From assembly GCA_030041545.1 (NCBI GenBank), contig JASHNQ010000005.1, forward strand, positions 1 to 64,000: a stretch of 64,000 nt of DNA, given 5' to 3'. This document shows positions 37,919 through 46,808 of the stretch, piece after piece. The number at the start of each line of letters is the position of its first letter. Position 1 is the first letter of the stretch. A program made the position numbers and the translations under genes. The DNA is from a candidate division FCPU426 bacterium (GTDB taxonomy: Bacteria; Oederibacteriota; Muellerivitia; Muellerivitales; Muellerivitaceae). Under the pieces are notes generated by a model, which saw only the letters and a list, made by a program, of their open reading frames with translations, was not told where the DNA came from and ran no database searches.

Positions 37919-38467
37919 TTAAGCATCTTCCTGCGAAAGCCCTTCTTTTTCCAGGATTTCCTTGAGTTGGGCCTTGGCCCGGTGGATATTGGACTTCACC
38001 GACCCCAGGGAAAGTTGAAGGGCCGACGCAATATCCTCATAGCTTAGTTCTTCCATTTCCCTCATCAAAAGGCAGGCCTTCTGCTTGGCCGGGAGCCTTT
38101 CCAGCGCCCGGGCCACCACCGGGCTTAACCCCAGGTTGACCGCCTTTTCGCTGTCTTTTTTATCCTGGACCTCCGGGGCGTTCTCAAAACCCAGGAAGGT
38201 CAGAATTTTCCGCCGCCTTAAAAGGTCCAGGCAGTGGTTGGTGGTCATGCGGTAAAGCCAAGTGCTGAAGGCCGATTCACCCCGGTAGTTCTTGATGCGG
38301 TCGAACACCTTCAGGAAGATTTCCTGCAGCGCGTCTTCCGCGTCCTGGGACGACCCCAACATCCTCCATGACAGGTTGTAAACCTTCGTCCGGTGCAATT
38401 CGTAGAGCACATGCAACCCGGCGATGTCACCTTGCCGGCAACGATCAATGGCTTCAAGTTCGGTCAT
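37919..38467 (-). CDS. ECF-type RNA polymerase sigma factor
   Basis: VYNLSWRMLGSSQDAEDALQEIFLKVFDRIKNYRGESAFSTWLYRMTTNHCLDLLRRRK..EMEELSYEDIASALQLSLGSVKSNIHRAKAQLKEIL. Confidence 0.95.
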   Translation of the reverse strand: MTELEAIDRCRQGDIAGLHVLYELHRTKVYNLSWRMLGSSQDAEDALQEIFLKVFDRIKNYRGESAFSTWLYRMTTNHCLDLLRRRKILTFLGFENAPEVQDKKDSEKAVNLGLSPVVARALERLPAKQKACLLMREMEELSYEDIASALQLSLGSVKSNIHRAKAQLKEILEKEGLSQEDA

Positions 38468-38656
38468 TCGTCACCTGGCTCGCCTATTTTTATGACGCTT
38501 CACCGGCAAAAAGTGTTGCAACTTTTGAGTTAAAACCACGGCTTTTAGGGCCATCCGGCCCTCGGACCCCTTTTTGGACATAGCTAAAGCCTAGGTCACT
38601 GAGGCCAAGGGGTCATTGGGGACTTGGAAGCCGTGGTTTTTACACTTTTGTGGTTT

Positions 38657-40132
38657 TCACGCCGTTTTGAGGAAGGTCAGGAGGCTCCGGACCATCAAAC
38701 CCGTTCCACCATAGGTGAGATAGGGGACGGCCGGGAATTCCCGTTCCAGGTAAGCGGGGCCGGCGATGTCCAGGTGGACCCAGGGGGTATCCCCCACGAA
38801 CTCCTGTAAAAAGAGGCCTCCAATAATGGAACCCGCCTCGCGTCCCCCGCCGATGTTTTTAATGTCGGCCACCTTGCTTTTGATGTCCTCACGGTACTCC
38901 TTGACCAAGGGCAGTTCCCAAATCGGCTCCCCCTCGGCTTCCGTGGCCGCCTTGACCTGCTCCAGGAGCTCGGGGTTGTTGGTCATGGCGCCTGAAACCA
39001 GGGCCCCCAGGGCCACCACGCAGGCGCCGGTCAAGGTCGCCATGTCGATGATTTGGTCCACCTTTTGCTCAACGGCGTAAGAGAGGCCGTCCGAAAGGAT
39101 CAATCTCCCCTCGGCGTCCGTATTCAAAACTTCCATGGTCTTGCCGTTCATCGCCTTCAAGACATCCCCCGGTTTGTAGGCCCTTCCCCCGGGCATATTC
39201 TCGGTGGTGGGGATGATACCGTGGACCTCGGCGTTGGGCTTCAGCTTGGCCAGCTGGCTGAAGATCCCCAAAACCGCTGCGGCGCCCGACATGTCCATTT
39301 TCATGGTTTCCATGGAACCTGCCGGTTTCAAGGACAGCCCGCCGGAATCAAAAGTAATGCCCTTTCCCACCAGGGCCACCGACTTCTTGGGTTTCCCCTG
39401 GGGCTTGTAGTGCAGGTGGATCAGGTAGGGTTCCTGGGCGCTTCCGATATTGACCCCCAGGATGCCTCCCGCGCCCATCCGTTGAAGGTCCTTTTTGGTG
39501 TAAAGCTTGATCCGGATGGGGCCCTTGGCGATTCTCCGGGCCGTTTGCGCTAAAACCTTGGGCGTCACGTCGCTGGGCGCGCCGTTGATCAAATCGCGTG
39601 CCAGGAGGGTACCTTCGCCGTAACTCAGGGCCGTCGAAAGGGCCTTTTGGGCCGCGGCCAATGAATCCGGGACCACCTTTAATTCCAGTTTTTGGAGGCC
39701 CTTAGGCGCGTCCTTGAGTTGGGTCTTGTAACGGGTGAATTGATAAGAGCCCAGCAGAAGACCTTCGGCAAAAGCCTTTAGGTAGTCCGCTTGGAACGGC
39801 CGAGGCCATTCCAGGGCCGCCCCTTCCAACCGAATTTCACGCGCCTTTCGCGCAAGCCGCCCGCCCGCCCGGCGCAGGGTTTCGGCCGTTGCCTCCGGTT
39901 TGGTGCCCAGGCCCAAAGCGACGATCTTTTCGGCGGGCCCTTGGACGGCGTGGTAAACCGCCACTTGGCCTTCCTTGCCTTGGAACCCTTCCTCTTCCAT
40001 GGCTTTGCGGATGGATTCCGGGGCCTTTCCGGGGACGTTTAAAAAGCCGGACTCCTTCTCCCAACCCATGTAGACCCAGGTACGGGGAACCCGGGAGCGG
40101 TTGATGCGGGTGGCGGCGGAAATTTGGATCAC
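38657..40132 (-). CDS. pepA: Leucyl aminopeptidase (M17)
   Basis: LVGKGITFDSGGLSLKPAGSMETMKMDMSGAAAVLG..NTDAEGRLILSDGLSYA..MATLTGACVVALG. GTG start at 40132 assumed. Confidence 0.94.
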   Translation of the reverse strand: MIQISAATRINRSRVPRTWVYMGWEKESGFLNVPGKAPESIRKAMEEEGFQGKEGQVAVYHAVQGPAEKIVALGLGTKPEATAETLRRAGGRLARKAREIRLEGAALEWPRPFQADYLKAFAEGLLLGSYQFTRYKTQLKDAPKGLQKLELKVVPDSLAAAQKALSTALSYGEGTLLARDLINGAPSDVTPKVLAQTARRIAKGPIRIKLYTKKDLQRMGAGGILGVNIGSAQEPYLIHLHYKPQGKPKKSVALVGKGITFDSGGLSLKPAGSMETMKMDMSGAAAVLGIFSQLAKLKPNAEVHGIIPTTENMPGGRAYKPGDVLKAMNGKTMEVLNTDAEGRLILSDGLSYAVEQKVDQIIDMATLTGACVVALGALVSGAMTNNPELLEQVKAATEAEGEPIWELPLVKEYREDIKSKVADIKNIGGGREAGSIIGGLFLQEFVGDTPWVHLDIAGPAYLEREFPAVPYLTYGGTGLMVRSLLTFLKTA

Positions 40133-40225
40133 AATGACCTCCGATTCAGCGGAAATGAAAGGACTGCGGATTGGCGGGTATTTTATCCAAGGAACGGGAA
40201 AAGATACAAGGAAACGCTGGGGACG

Positions 40226-40299
40226 GTAGCGCATCAGTTTTAAAAATCCCCCTCTTTCAGAGGGGAAAAGGAAGCACAACATCCAACTGACGCACTATC
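40226..40299. mobile_element. Short MITE-like element with 8-bp TSD CTGGGGAC
   Basis: TIR ggtagcgcatcagttt / caactgacgcactatc; ctggggac at 40218-40225 and 40300-40307; ends related to the GGTAGTG family, core different. Confidence 0.8.
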
Positions 40300-40311
40300 C
40301 TGGGGACGGGG

Positions 40312-41034
40312 TTATCCAAGGAAGACATCGAGCAATTTTTGTTTGCGAAGCCTCTTTTGGATCAGCCCAAGGGCTTTGTCCAATTTTTCCTTGTTGCCCG
40401 GCAGGTGGGGCCAAGGGCTCGCGCCGGAGGGATGGGGGATGGGAATGACCCAAGCCGTGCCGCCCGGAAGGTCCTTCCGGAACTCTTTTCCAATGACATC
40501 GGAAAACTTGTGGGGACCCAGGATGCGCTCAATGGCCAACCCGCCGATGAGGACGACCACCGAGGGGCCCAGCAGACGCAGGGCTTCCTCCAGGTAGGGG
40601 GCACAGTTGGCCACTTCCTGGGGGTTGGGTTTGCGGTCGCCCTTTCCATGGGCCGCCTTGCCGGGATAGCACTTGGTGACCGCCGTGATATAGGCGAAAC
40701 GGCGTATCTTTTCCTCCGTGATCCCCAGGGTCCCCAGCCACTGGAACAAGCGCTTGCCAGCGGTCCAAGCGAAGTTTTTTTGGGCCGCCGGCTCCCGAAC
40801 ACCCGGGGCCTGGCCAATGAGGAACAAACCGCCTTTTTTCGCCCGGCCCGTGCCGGACACGGGGCAGTTCCCGCCTTGGGGGAAGCATTTGGTACAGGCT
40901 CGGATCCTCCGGTGAAGTTCGTCGAGTTTCCCCCCGGGGGAAGCAGGAGGGTCAATTGGAATTGCCGCTGGAATCGTTGGGGGAGCCGTCGTCCTTGGCG
41001 TTGTCCGTTTTGTCGGTATCCGGGGCGGATTCAT
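40312..41034 (-). CDS. Uracil-DNA glycosylase, family 4-like
   Basis: CTKCFPQGGNCPVSGTGRAKKGGLFLIGQAPGVREPAAQKNFAWTAGKRLFQWL..ITAVTKCYPGKAA..PNPQEVANCAPYLEEAL..IPIPHPSGASPWPH. Start uncertain because it overlaps the next gene. Confidence 0.82.
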   Translation of the reverse strand: MNPPRIPTKRTTPRTTAPPTIPAAIPIDPPASPGGKLDELHRRIRACTKCFPQGGNCPVSGTGRAKKGGLFLIGQAPGVREPAAQKNFAWTAGKRLFQWLGTLGITEEKIRRFAYITAVTKCYPGKAAHGKGDRKPNPQEVANCAPYLEEALRLLGPSVVVLIGGLAIERILGPHKFSDVIGKEFRKDLPGGTAWVIPIPHPSGASPWPHLPGNKEKLDKALGLIQKRLRKQKLLDVFLG

Positions 41035-42052
41035 CCTTCACCGTATAAGCCTTGGCGGCCTCGGGGTCAACGTCTTTTAACTCATCCAAGGCCATTTTCA
41101 GGTTTTCCACGTGGTAGGAAGGATCGATGGAATTCATCTGGTAGAAGGCATCCACCGCCTTTTTCAAATCGGCGTCCCCGCCGCCGCCGGACTGGTAAAG
41201 AACCCAGTTGTTCCAGCCCAAATTGTTCAAATAAACCTTGTTTTTGGGCTGGTTCTCGACCGCTTCCTCGAAGTACGGCTCCGCCTTGGTGGGCCGCCGG
41301 GCGTCCAAAAGCAGCTTCCCGCGCCGGTTGGCCGCGGCGGCTCTTCCGGAATGGGAACGGGCCATGGTCCCGGCCTTTTCCAGGACCTTCAAGGCTTGGT
41401 CGATTTGGCCCTCCTCCTCCAGCTTATCGCTTAAATCCAGCAGGGCCTTGAGGTTCAATCCCGCGGTGTCGGCCTCAGCCGGTGGAGTGGCCTGGGCCTG
41501 GCCTTCTTCTCGGGTCAGGGCGGCTTTGGCGCTTTCCAAATCCTCCTGGTTTTCACCGCTGGCTTCCAGGTTCTTGACCGACTCCTTCAGGTCATCGACT
41601 GTTCCCGTGCCGTATTGGTAAAGGTCGTATTCCACCGCCCCCAAGTTCTTCAAGGCCAGTTTGTTGTCGCCATTTTCCTCAATGGAACGGGCAAAAGCTC
41701 TTTTAGCGGCCTCCAATTTCCGGCCCTTCAAATAAGCCCAGCCCTGCGCGTTGGCCGCCTGGCTCTTGGCCTTGTCGCCCGAAGCCAAATCCTCCGCCGC
41801 GCCGTAATCGGCGACAGCCTCCTCGAACTTGCGGTTTTTCAACGCGTCATTTCCCGCGGCATAGGCTTCCTTGAAGGATTTAAACGAAGCGGCGGGGATC
41901 CCCTGGGAAGGGGCGCCTTGCGCTGAATCACCGGTTCCGGCGGAAGAAGGGGAGGCCGGTTTGTTGTCTTGCGCCGAAGCCACCATCGGCGCCAAGAGCA
42001 GGGCCAAGAGCCAGTCGAAATGGAACTTTCGCATGCTTTCCTCCCAGGACAT
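40952..42052 (-). CDS. Secreted TPR-repeat protein
   Basis: Signal-like N-terminus; TPR-like repeats (AYAAGNDALKNRKFEEAVADYGAAEDLASGD; QIDQALKVLEKAGTMA). Confidence 0.7.
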   Translation of the reverse strand: MSWEESMRKFHFDWLLALLLAPMVASAQDNKPASPSSAGTGDSAQGAPSQGIPAASFKSFKEAYAAGNDALKNRKFEEAVADYGAAEDLASGDKAKSQAANAQGWAYLKGRKLEAAKRAFARSIEENGDNKLALKNLGAVEYDLYQYGTGTVDDLKESVKNLEASGENQEDLESAKAALTREEGQAQATPPAEADTAGLNLKALLDLSDKLEEEGQIDQALKVLEKAGTMARSHSGRAAAANRRGKLLLDARRPTKAEPYFEEAVENQPKNKVYLNNLGWNNWVLYQSGGGGDADLKKAVDAFYQMNSIDPSYHVENLKMALDELKDVDPEAAKAYTVKDESAPDTDKTDNAKDDGSPNDSSGNSN

Positions 42053-42207
42053 TTTTGCATCCGGTTATTTTACTTCGCCGGTGGGTTCCAGCCAACTTCC
42101 CCTGACTCGAAAATTCCCTTTGTTTTATTGTTTTATGGGCCGAAATGTATTATTTTCAAGCCCATTGCTTCCAGCGGAATTTTTAATTTTTTAAGGAGGA
42201 ACCGTCA

Positions 42208-43248
42208 ATGTTGACCCAGAAGCGGACTTGGATCGGCCTGGCCTTCATCCTCGTAACTTTTTACTTCCTCTTCCGCAATATCGATAAAGACAAGCTGATC
42301 GCCGCGTTTTCCCATTTCCACCTGGTTTGGCTGGTTCCCGCCCTCGCCGTTTATCTTTTGGGCTACGTGATCCGCGGCTTTCGGTGGGTGGTCCTGCTTT
42401 CCCCCGTCAAGAAATGCGCCTTCCAAAGCCTTTTTCCCACCCTCATCATCGGCTTCATGGCCAATAACGTGCTCCCGGCCCGGGCCGGGGAGTTCATCCG
42501 GGCGCACCTGAACGGGAAAAAGGAAGGCATCAGCCGCAGCGCCTCCTTCGCCACCATCGTATTGGAACGCCTTTTCGACGGCCTGACCATGATCATCCTG
42601 CTTTGGGCGGCTTTGGGTTCGGGACGCCTCCCGATCAACGAAGCCATGATGTCGCCCGGCATCCAACATGCCATCGACTGGTCCCCTTACGTTTTCGGGG
42701 CCGCCTTTCTGGTTCTCTTCGCCTTGGTGCTTTTCAAGGAAACGGCGGTCACTGTCGTCCAATTTTTCATCCGGCTAGCCCCCGCTAAGTTTCACGGTCC
42801 GATGGAGAAGCTGGCCCATACTTTCATCGATGGACTCCATATTCTAAAAAACGCGAAGGAAACGCTGATGGTCCTTTTAACCTCCCTAGCCGCCTGGACC
42901 TGTGAGTTTTCATCCTACTATCTCATGGCCGTTGGAATGGGCATCGCCCCCAACCCCTTGAACTTATTTTCCGCGGCCCTGCTCATGGCCATCGTCAATT
43001 TAGGAATCCTCATCCCCAACGCCCCGGGCGGCATCGGTTTGTTTGAGTTCCTGGGCGCGGGGCTTCTTTGCGTGTCCTTCAAGGTCGCCAAGGAAACCGC
43101 GGTGGGATATATGTTTTTGGTCCATTTCCTGGTCCTGGTGCCCATCATTCTCCTGGGACTTTATTACTCGGCCCGTGAGCACCTCCAGTTGGGCCGTTTG
43201 GAAGCGGAACGGGAACGGGAAAAGACCGAAGAAAAGGGCCATCCATGA
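42208..43248 (+). CDS. Lysylphosphatidylglycerol synthase TM region / UPF0104-like membrane protein
   Basis: KTWIGLAFILVTFYFLFRNID..YLLGYVIRGFRWVVLLSPV..FMANNVLPARAGEFIRAHL..PNAPGGIGLFEFLGAGLL; RBS aggagga. Confidence 0.85.
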   Translation: MLTQKRTWIGLAFILVTFYFLFRNIDKDKLIAAFSHFHLVWLVPALAVYLLGYVIRGFRWVVLLSPVKKCAFQSLFPTLIIGFMANNVLPARAGEFIRAHLNGKKEGISRSASFATIVLERLFDGLTMIILLWAALGSGRLPINEAMMSPGIQHAIDWSPYVFGAAFLVLFALVLFKETAVTVVQFFIRLAPAKFHGPMEKLAHTFIDGLHILKNAKETLMVLLTSLAAWTCEFSSYYLMAVGMGIAPNPLNLFSAALLMAIVNLGILIPNAPGGIGLFEFLGAGLLCVSFKVAKETAVGYMFLVHFLVLVPIILLGLYYSAREHLQLGRLEAEREREKTEEKGHP

Positions 43249-44561
43249 AAGTGGGCATCGTGGGCGCGGGCGTGGCGGGCCTGACCGCGGCCTACCGTTT
43301 GGCCCAACAGGGCCATGAAGTCGAGGTTTTTGAGGCCTCGGACCACGTGGGGGGCCTGGCCGCCGGGTTCCCGGTGGCGGGGACCACCCTGGAAAAATAC
43401 TACCATCACCTTTTCACCAGCGACGTCTGCATCCGGGGGCTCGTGGACGAACTGGGTATCCGCGATAAACTGCACTGGCTGACCAGCCAGATGGGCGCAA
43501 CGAACAAAGGAAAGATTTATCCCTTTGGGACTCCTCAACAAATCCTGAGTTTTTCTCCGCTTCCCTTTTGGGAACGGGTCTGGTTCGGCCTCATTGGCCT
43601 TTACCTGGGCAAAAAAAACGATTGGAAGGAATTTGAAAGCATTACCGCCGTCGAATGGATGAAAAAACATTCCGGGCCCAACGCGTGGAAAATGATTTGG
43701 GAACCCTTGCTGAAAGGAAAATTCAACCGCTATTTCGACAAGGTCGCCATGGCTTGGCTTTGGGCGCGGATCCACACGAGGTTTTCTTCCAGGAAGGGAA
43801 GCAAGGAAAAGCTGGGATATTTCCAGGGCGGGTTCGAGGTTTTTCACCACGCCTTGGCGGAGGCGGTCCAGAAAGCTGGGGCGAAGATCCACTTCGAGAG
43901 CCCCATTCAGCGGATTCTGGTTCAAAACGGAAAATTCAAAGGCCTCCAAATCGGCGGGCAGGAAAGGGACTTTGACCGCCTGGTCTTCGCTGCGGCCACG
44001 CCCATTCTCCTTAAAACCTGCCCCGATCTTCCCGAGGATTACAAGAAACGGATGACCCAGCTCGATTTCCTGGGCGCCCAGTGCCTGATCCTGGTCATGA
44101 AACAAAAGTTCAGCGGCATGTATTGGATCAACATCACCGACCCGGATATCCCCATACTCGCCTTAATTGAGCATACCAATTTCGCCCCGCTCGACTGGTA
44201 CCAGGGCAAGCACCTCATGTATGTGGCCAATTACCTTCCCCAAGACCACAAATACTTCAAGATGAAGAAGGAGGAAATCCTCGCCGAACTCTTGCCATGC
44301 CTTCAAAGGATCAACCCGGCTTTTAATGAAAGCTGGCTGGTGGAATATTACCTGTTCCAGGACCTATATGCCCAACCCGTGGTCCCACTGCGCTACAGCG
44401 AGGTCAAGCCCACCTACGAAACGCCTATTGAGAATCTTTACCTTGCCAACATGGCGCTGGTTTACCCGGAGGACCGGGGCACGAATTTCGCGGTAGACGT
44501 GGGCAACAAGGTTTCCCGTTTGGTGGACCCCGCCGTTTCCATACCCACTTTCAAGGAGTAA
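43245..44561 (+). CDS. FAD-dependent amine oxidase/protoporphyrinogen oxidase-like protein
   Basis: MKVGIVGAGVAGLTAAYRLAQQGHEVEVFEASDHVGGLA; 4-bp overlap with the upstream gene. Confidence 0.85.
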   Translation: MKVGIVGAGVAGLTAAYRLAQQGHEVEVFEASDHVGGLAAGFPVAGTTLEKYYHHLFTSDVCIRGLVDELGIRDKLHWLTSQMGATNKGKIYPFGTPQQILSFSPLPFWERVWFGLIGLYLGKKNDWKEFESITAVEWMKKHSGPNAWKMIWEPLLKGKFNRYFDKVAMAWLWARIHTRFSSRKGSKEKLGYFQGGFEVFHHALAEAVQKAGAKIHFESPIQRILVQNGKFKGLQIGGQERDFDRLVFAAATPILLKTCPDLPEDYKKRMTQLDFLGAQCLILVMKQKFSGMYWINITDPDIPILALIEHTNFAPLDWYQGKHLMYVANYLPQDHKYFKMKKEEILAELLPCLQRINPAFNESWLVEYYLFQDLYAQPVVPLRYSEVKPTYETPIENLYLANMALVYPEDRGTNFAVDVGNKVSRLVDPAVSIPTFKE

Positions 44562-44564
44562 TTC

Positions 44565-44757
44565 ACCGCGAGGCCCTTCGGGAGCCCCAGGGTTAACGCG
44601 AAGGCGGCGAAAAATTCTTTTCACTTCGAACGGCCAAACCCATCCTGCTTTTTGGTCTTTTATCACTTTCTTATGGTAATATCTTTTCGCTTTTACGCGG
44701 TCATTCCTTCGCGGTCTTCGCGTTAACCCTGGGGCTCCCGAAGGGCTTCGCGGTTAA
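44565..44757. repeat. Long-armed inverted intergenic repeat, CGCGAAG family
   Basis: accgcgaggcccttcgggagccccagggttaacgcgaag ... cttcgcgttaaccctggggctcccgaagggcttcgcggtt. Confidence 0.85.
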
Positions 44758-44778
44758 ATAAGTTTTGAGGAGATTAAC

Positions 44779-45486
44779 GTGCCGAAGGTTTCATCCCTTT
44801 CCGTCTTTTTCCCCTGCTACAACGAGGAAGCCAACGTCGAAAACATGGTGCGCAAGGCCCAGGGCATCCTTCCCGAGGTGGCCCTGCAATATGAAATCAT
44901 TCCGGTCAACGACGGCAGCAAGGACAAGACGGGGGAAATCATCAACCGCCTGGTCCAGGAGGACCCACATGTCCATCCCGTCCACCACGAAAAAAACAAG
45001 GGTTACGGGGGCGCGGTGGTTTCCGGCTACAACGCCGCCAAGTATGATTACGTCTTCTTCACGGACGGCGACCTTCAATTTGATTTAAGGGAAATCACGC
45101 TGCTGATCGAGAAGCTGGATGAGGGGGATCTGATCCTGGGTTACCGCAAGAACCGCCGGGACCCCTGGCACCGGAAGCTGAACGCTTTCATGTGGGGTTC
45201 CCTGGTGAAGTTCCTATTCGGTTTCCAGGTCCGCGACGTGGACTGCGCCTTCAAATTGATCAAGCGGAGGGTCATCGACAAGGTTCAACTGAGCGCGGGC
45301 GGGGCCATGGTTTCCACGGAACTCTTGGCCCGGGCCAACAAGGCGGGTTTTAGGTTCGTGGAAGTGGGGGTGACCCACTACCCCCGCGTGGCGGGCTCCC
45401 AGACCGGCGCGAACCTGAAGGTGATCCTTCGCGCCTTCAGTGAGCTCTTCAAGCTCTACGGCAAAATCAAGAACCAACCGAAATAA
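44779..45486 (+). CDS. Glycosyltransferase family 2 (dolichol-phosphate mannosyltransferase-like)
   Basis: SLSVFFPCYNEEANVENMVRKA..PVNDGSKDKTGEIINRL..NKGYGGAVVSGYNAAKYDYVFFTDGDLQFDLREI. Confidence 0.93.
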   Translation: MPKVSSLSVFFPCYNEEANVENMVRKAQGILPEVALQYEIIPVNDGSKDKTGEIINRLVQEDPHVHPVHHEKNKGYGGAVVSGYNAAKYDYVFFTDGDLQFDLREITLLIEKLDEGDLILGYRKNRRDPWHRKLNAFMWGSLVKFLFGFQVRDVDCAFKLIKRRVIDKVQLSAGGAMVSTELLARANKAGFRFVEVGVTHYPRVAGSQTGANLKVILRAFSELFKLYGKIKNQPK

Positions 45487-45525
45487 ACGTCAGCCCACAG
45501 CTGACAGTCCACAGTTCACGGCTAA

Positions 45526-45679
45526 GAGACTCTAACAAAACCCTGTTTTTAAGGAATATCTCCCTCTCCCTTGAGGGGAGAGGGATGGGGTGAGGGTGGC
45601 AACTGCAGGGTTTTCCACACCCCTCACCCTACCCTCTCCCGCAAGGGGCGAGGGTCTGCGGCGGTTTTGTTAGAGTCTC
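45526..45679. mobile_element. MITE-like palindromic element, L-R type, TSD TAA
   Basis: 154 bp, identical by eye to 56227-56380; taa at 45523-45525 and 45680-45682. Confidence 0.92.
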
Positions 45680-45745
45680 TAAGTCTCAAATCGCACCTTC
45701 ACCGTCTTCCCTGTCGACCGTGAGCTGCCGGATGTGAGCTGCCTT

Positions 45746-46690
45746 TTAGCTTTGGGCGGTAAGCGCGGTGATGTGGGTTTTGGCGCTTTGGATCAATTCA
45801 GGATCCTTCGAATACTGAAGCACTTTTTGCATGGCATCGACAGCTTCTGGTTTTTTCCCAAGTTCCTCATAAGTAACCGCCAAATTGTAATAAATTTGCG
45901 GGTCGCCGGAACGCAAAGTCGCGGCTTTCAGTAGGGGCGGCAGGGCGTCGTCGGCCTGCCCTTCTTCCAAATAGGTGCTTCCCAGGTAAAATTCATAGTC
46001 GGCGTTATGGTCATTGAGGGATACGGCTTTCTGGAAAAGTGGAAGGGCATCGTCATAATTTCCCGCCTGGAAGTACATCACACCCAGGTTGTTGGTGGCG
46101 TCCGCGTGGTTGGGGTCGAACCGCAAGGCCATTTCATACATCCGCACGGCCGCGTCGTTCATTTCGAACCGCGCGTAAAGGTATCCCAGGCCGAAATAAG
46201 CCTTGGCGAAGGTCGGGTCGATCATCAGGGCTTGTTTCAGGTAATTGAAGGATTCGTGGTAATGCTGGTGGTCGTACTGGATCTTCCCCTTTTCATAAAA
46301 GGACTCGGGATCCCCATACTCCACCGCGGGTTTCTCGCCGATCGGTACCGGGGCCGCTGGGGGACGGACGGCATGGTGGACGTGATGCGGAACCCTGGCC
46401 AAAATGGGTTCCTTGACGATATTGGCTTTCGCGGTCTCGCTCCACCTCCCCGTCCAATGGGTAGCTTCCATCCAAAAGCCGAAAACGATCAACAAAAGGA
46501 TCAGCAGCACCCAAAGGACATCCACCACGTCCCGGGCTGCGTCCTTGGCCCCGAATTTCCGGGCGTCTTCGGCGGCGGCCTTGGCCTTGGCCGGGCCGGC
46601 CGCGGCGGCTTTGGGAAGCTCGGTGCCGCATTTGACGCAAATTTTAGTGCCGTCGGGATTTTCCGCGTGGCAAGCCGGGCAAACGATCAT
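45746..46690 (-). CDS. Zinc-ribbon plus TPR membrane protein
   Basis: MIVCPACHAENPDGTKICVKCGTELP zinc ribbon; one TM; TPR repeats (AYFGLGYLYARFEMNDAAVRMYEMALRFDPNHADATNNLGVMYF). Confidence 0.82.
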   Translation of the reverse strand: MIVCPACHAENPDGTKICVKCGTELPKAAAAGPAKAKAAAEDARKFGAKDAARDVVDVLWVLLILLLIVFGFWMEATHWTGRWSETAKANIVKEPILARVPHHVHHAVRPPAAPVPIGEKPAVEYGDPESFYEKGKIQYDHQHYHESFNYLKQALMIDPTFAKAYFGLGYLYARFEMNDAAVRMYEMALRFDPNHADATNNLGVMYFQAGNYDDALPLFQKAVSLNDHNADYEFYLGSTYLEEGQADDALPPLLKAATLRSGDPQIYYNLAVTYEELGKKPEAVDAMQKVLQYSKDPELIQSAKTHITALTAQS

Positions 46691-46808
46691 TGAAACTCCT
46701 CAACCGTTTTGAGTTCTAAAGTTGTTGTTATTTCGGATCCGTAAACGAATCAAAATTTTAAATTAGGGCGGTGTTAATTTAACCCGCTGCGGCGAAACCT
46801 GTCAACGT

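Noticed and set aside
43164-44105. 313-aa minus-strand ORF opposite the amine oxidase gene
   Set aside because: Antisense shadow of a conserved FAD enzyme.
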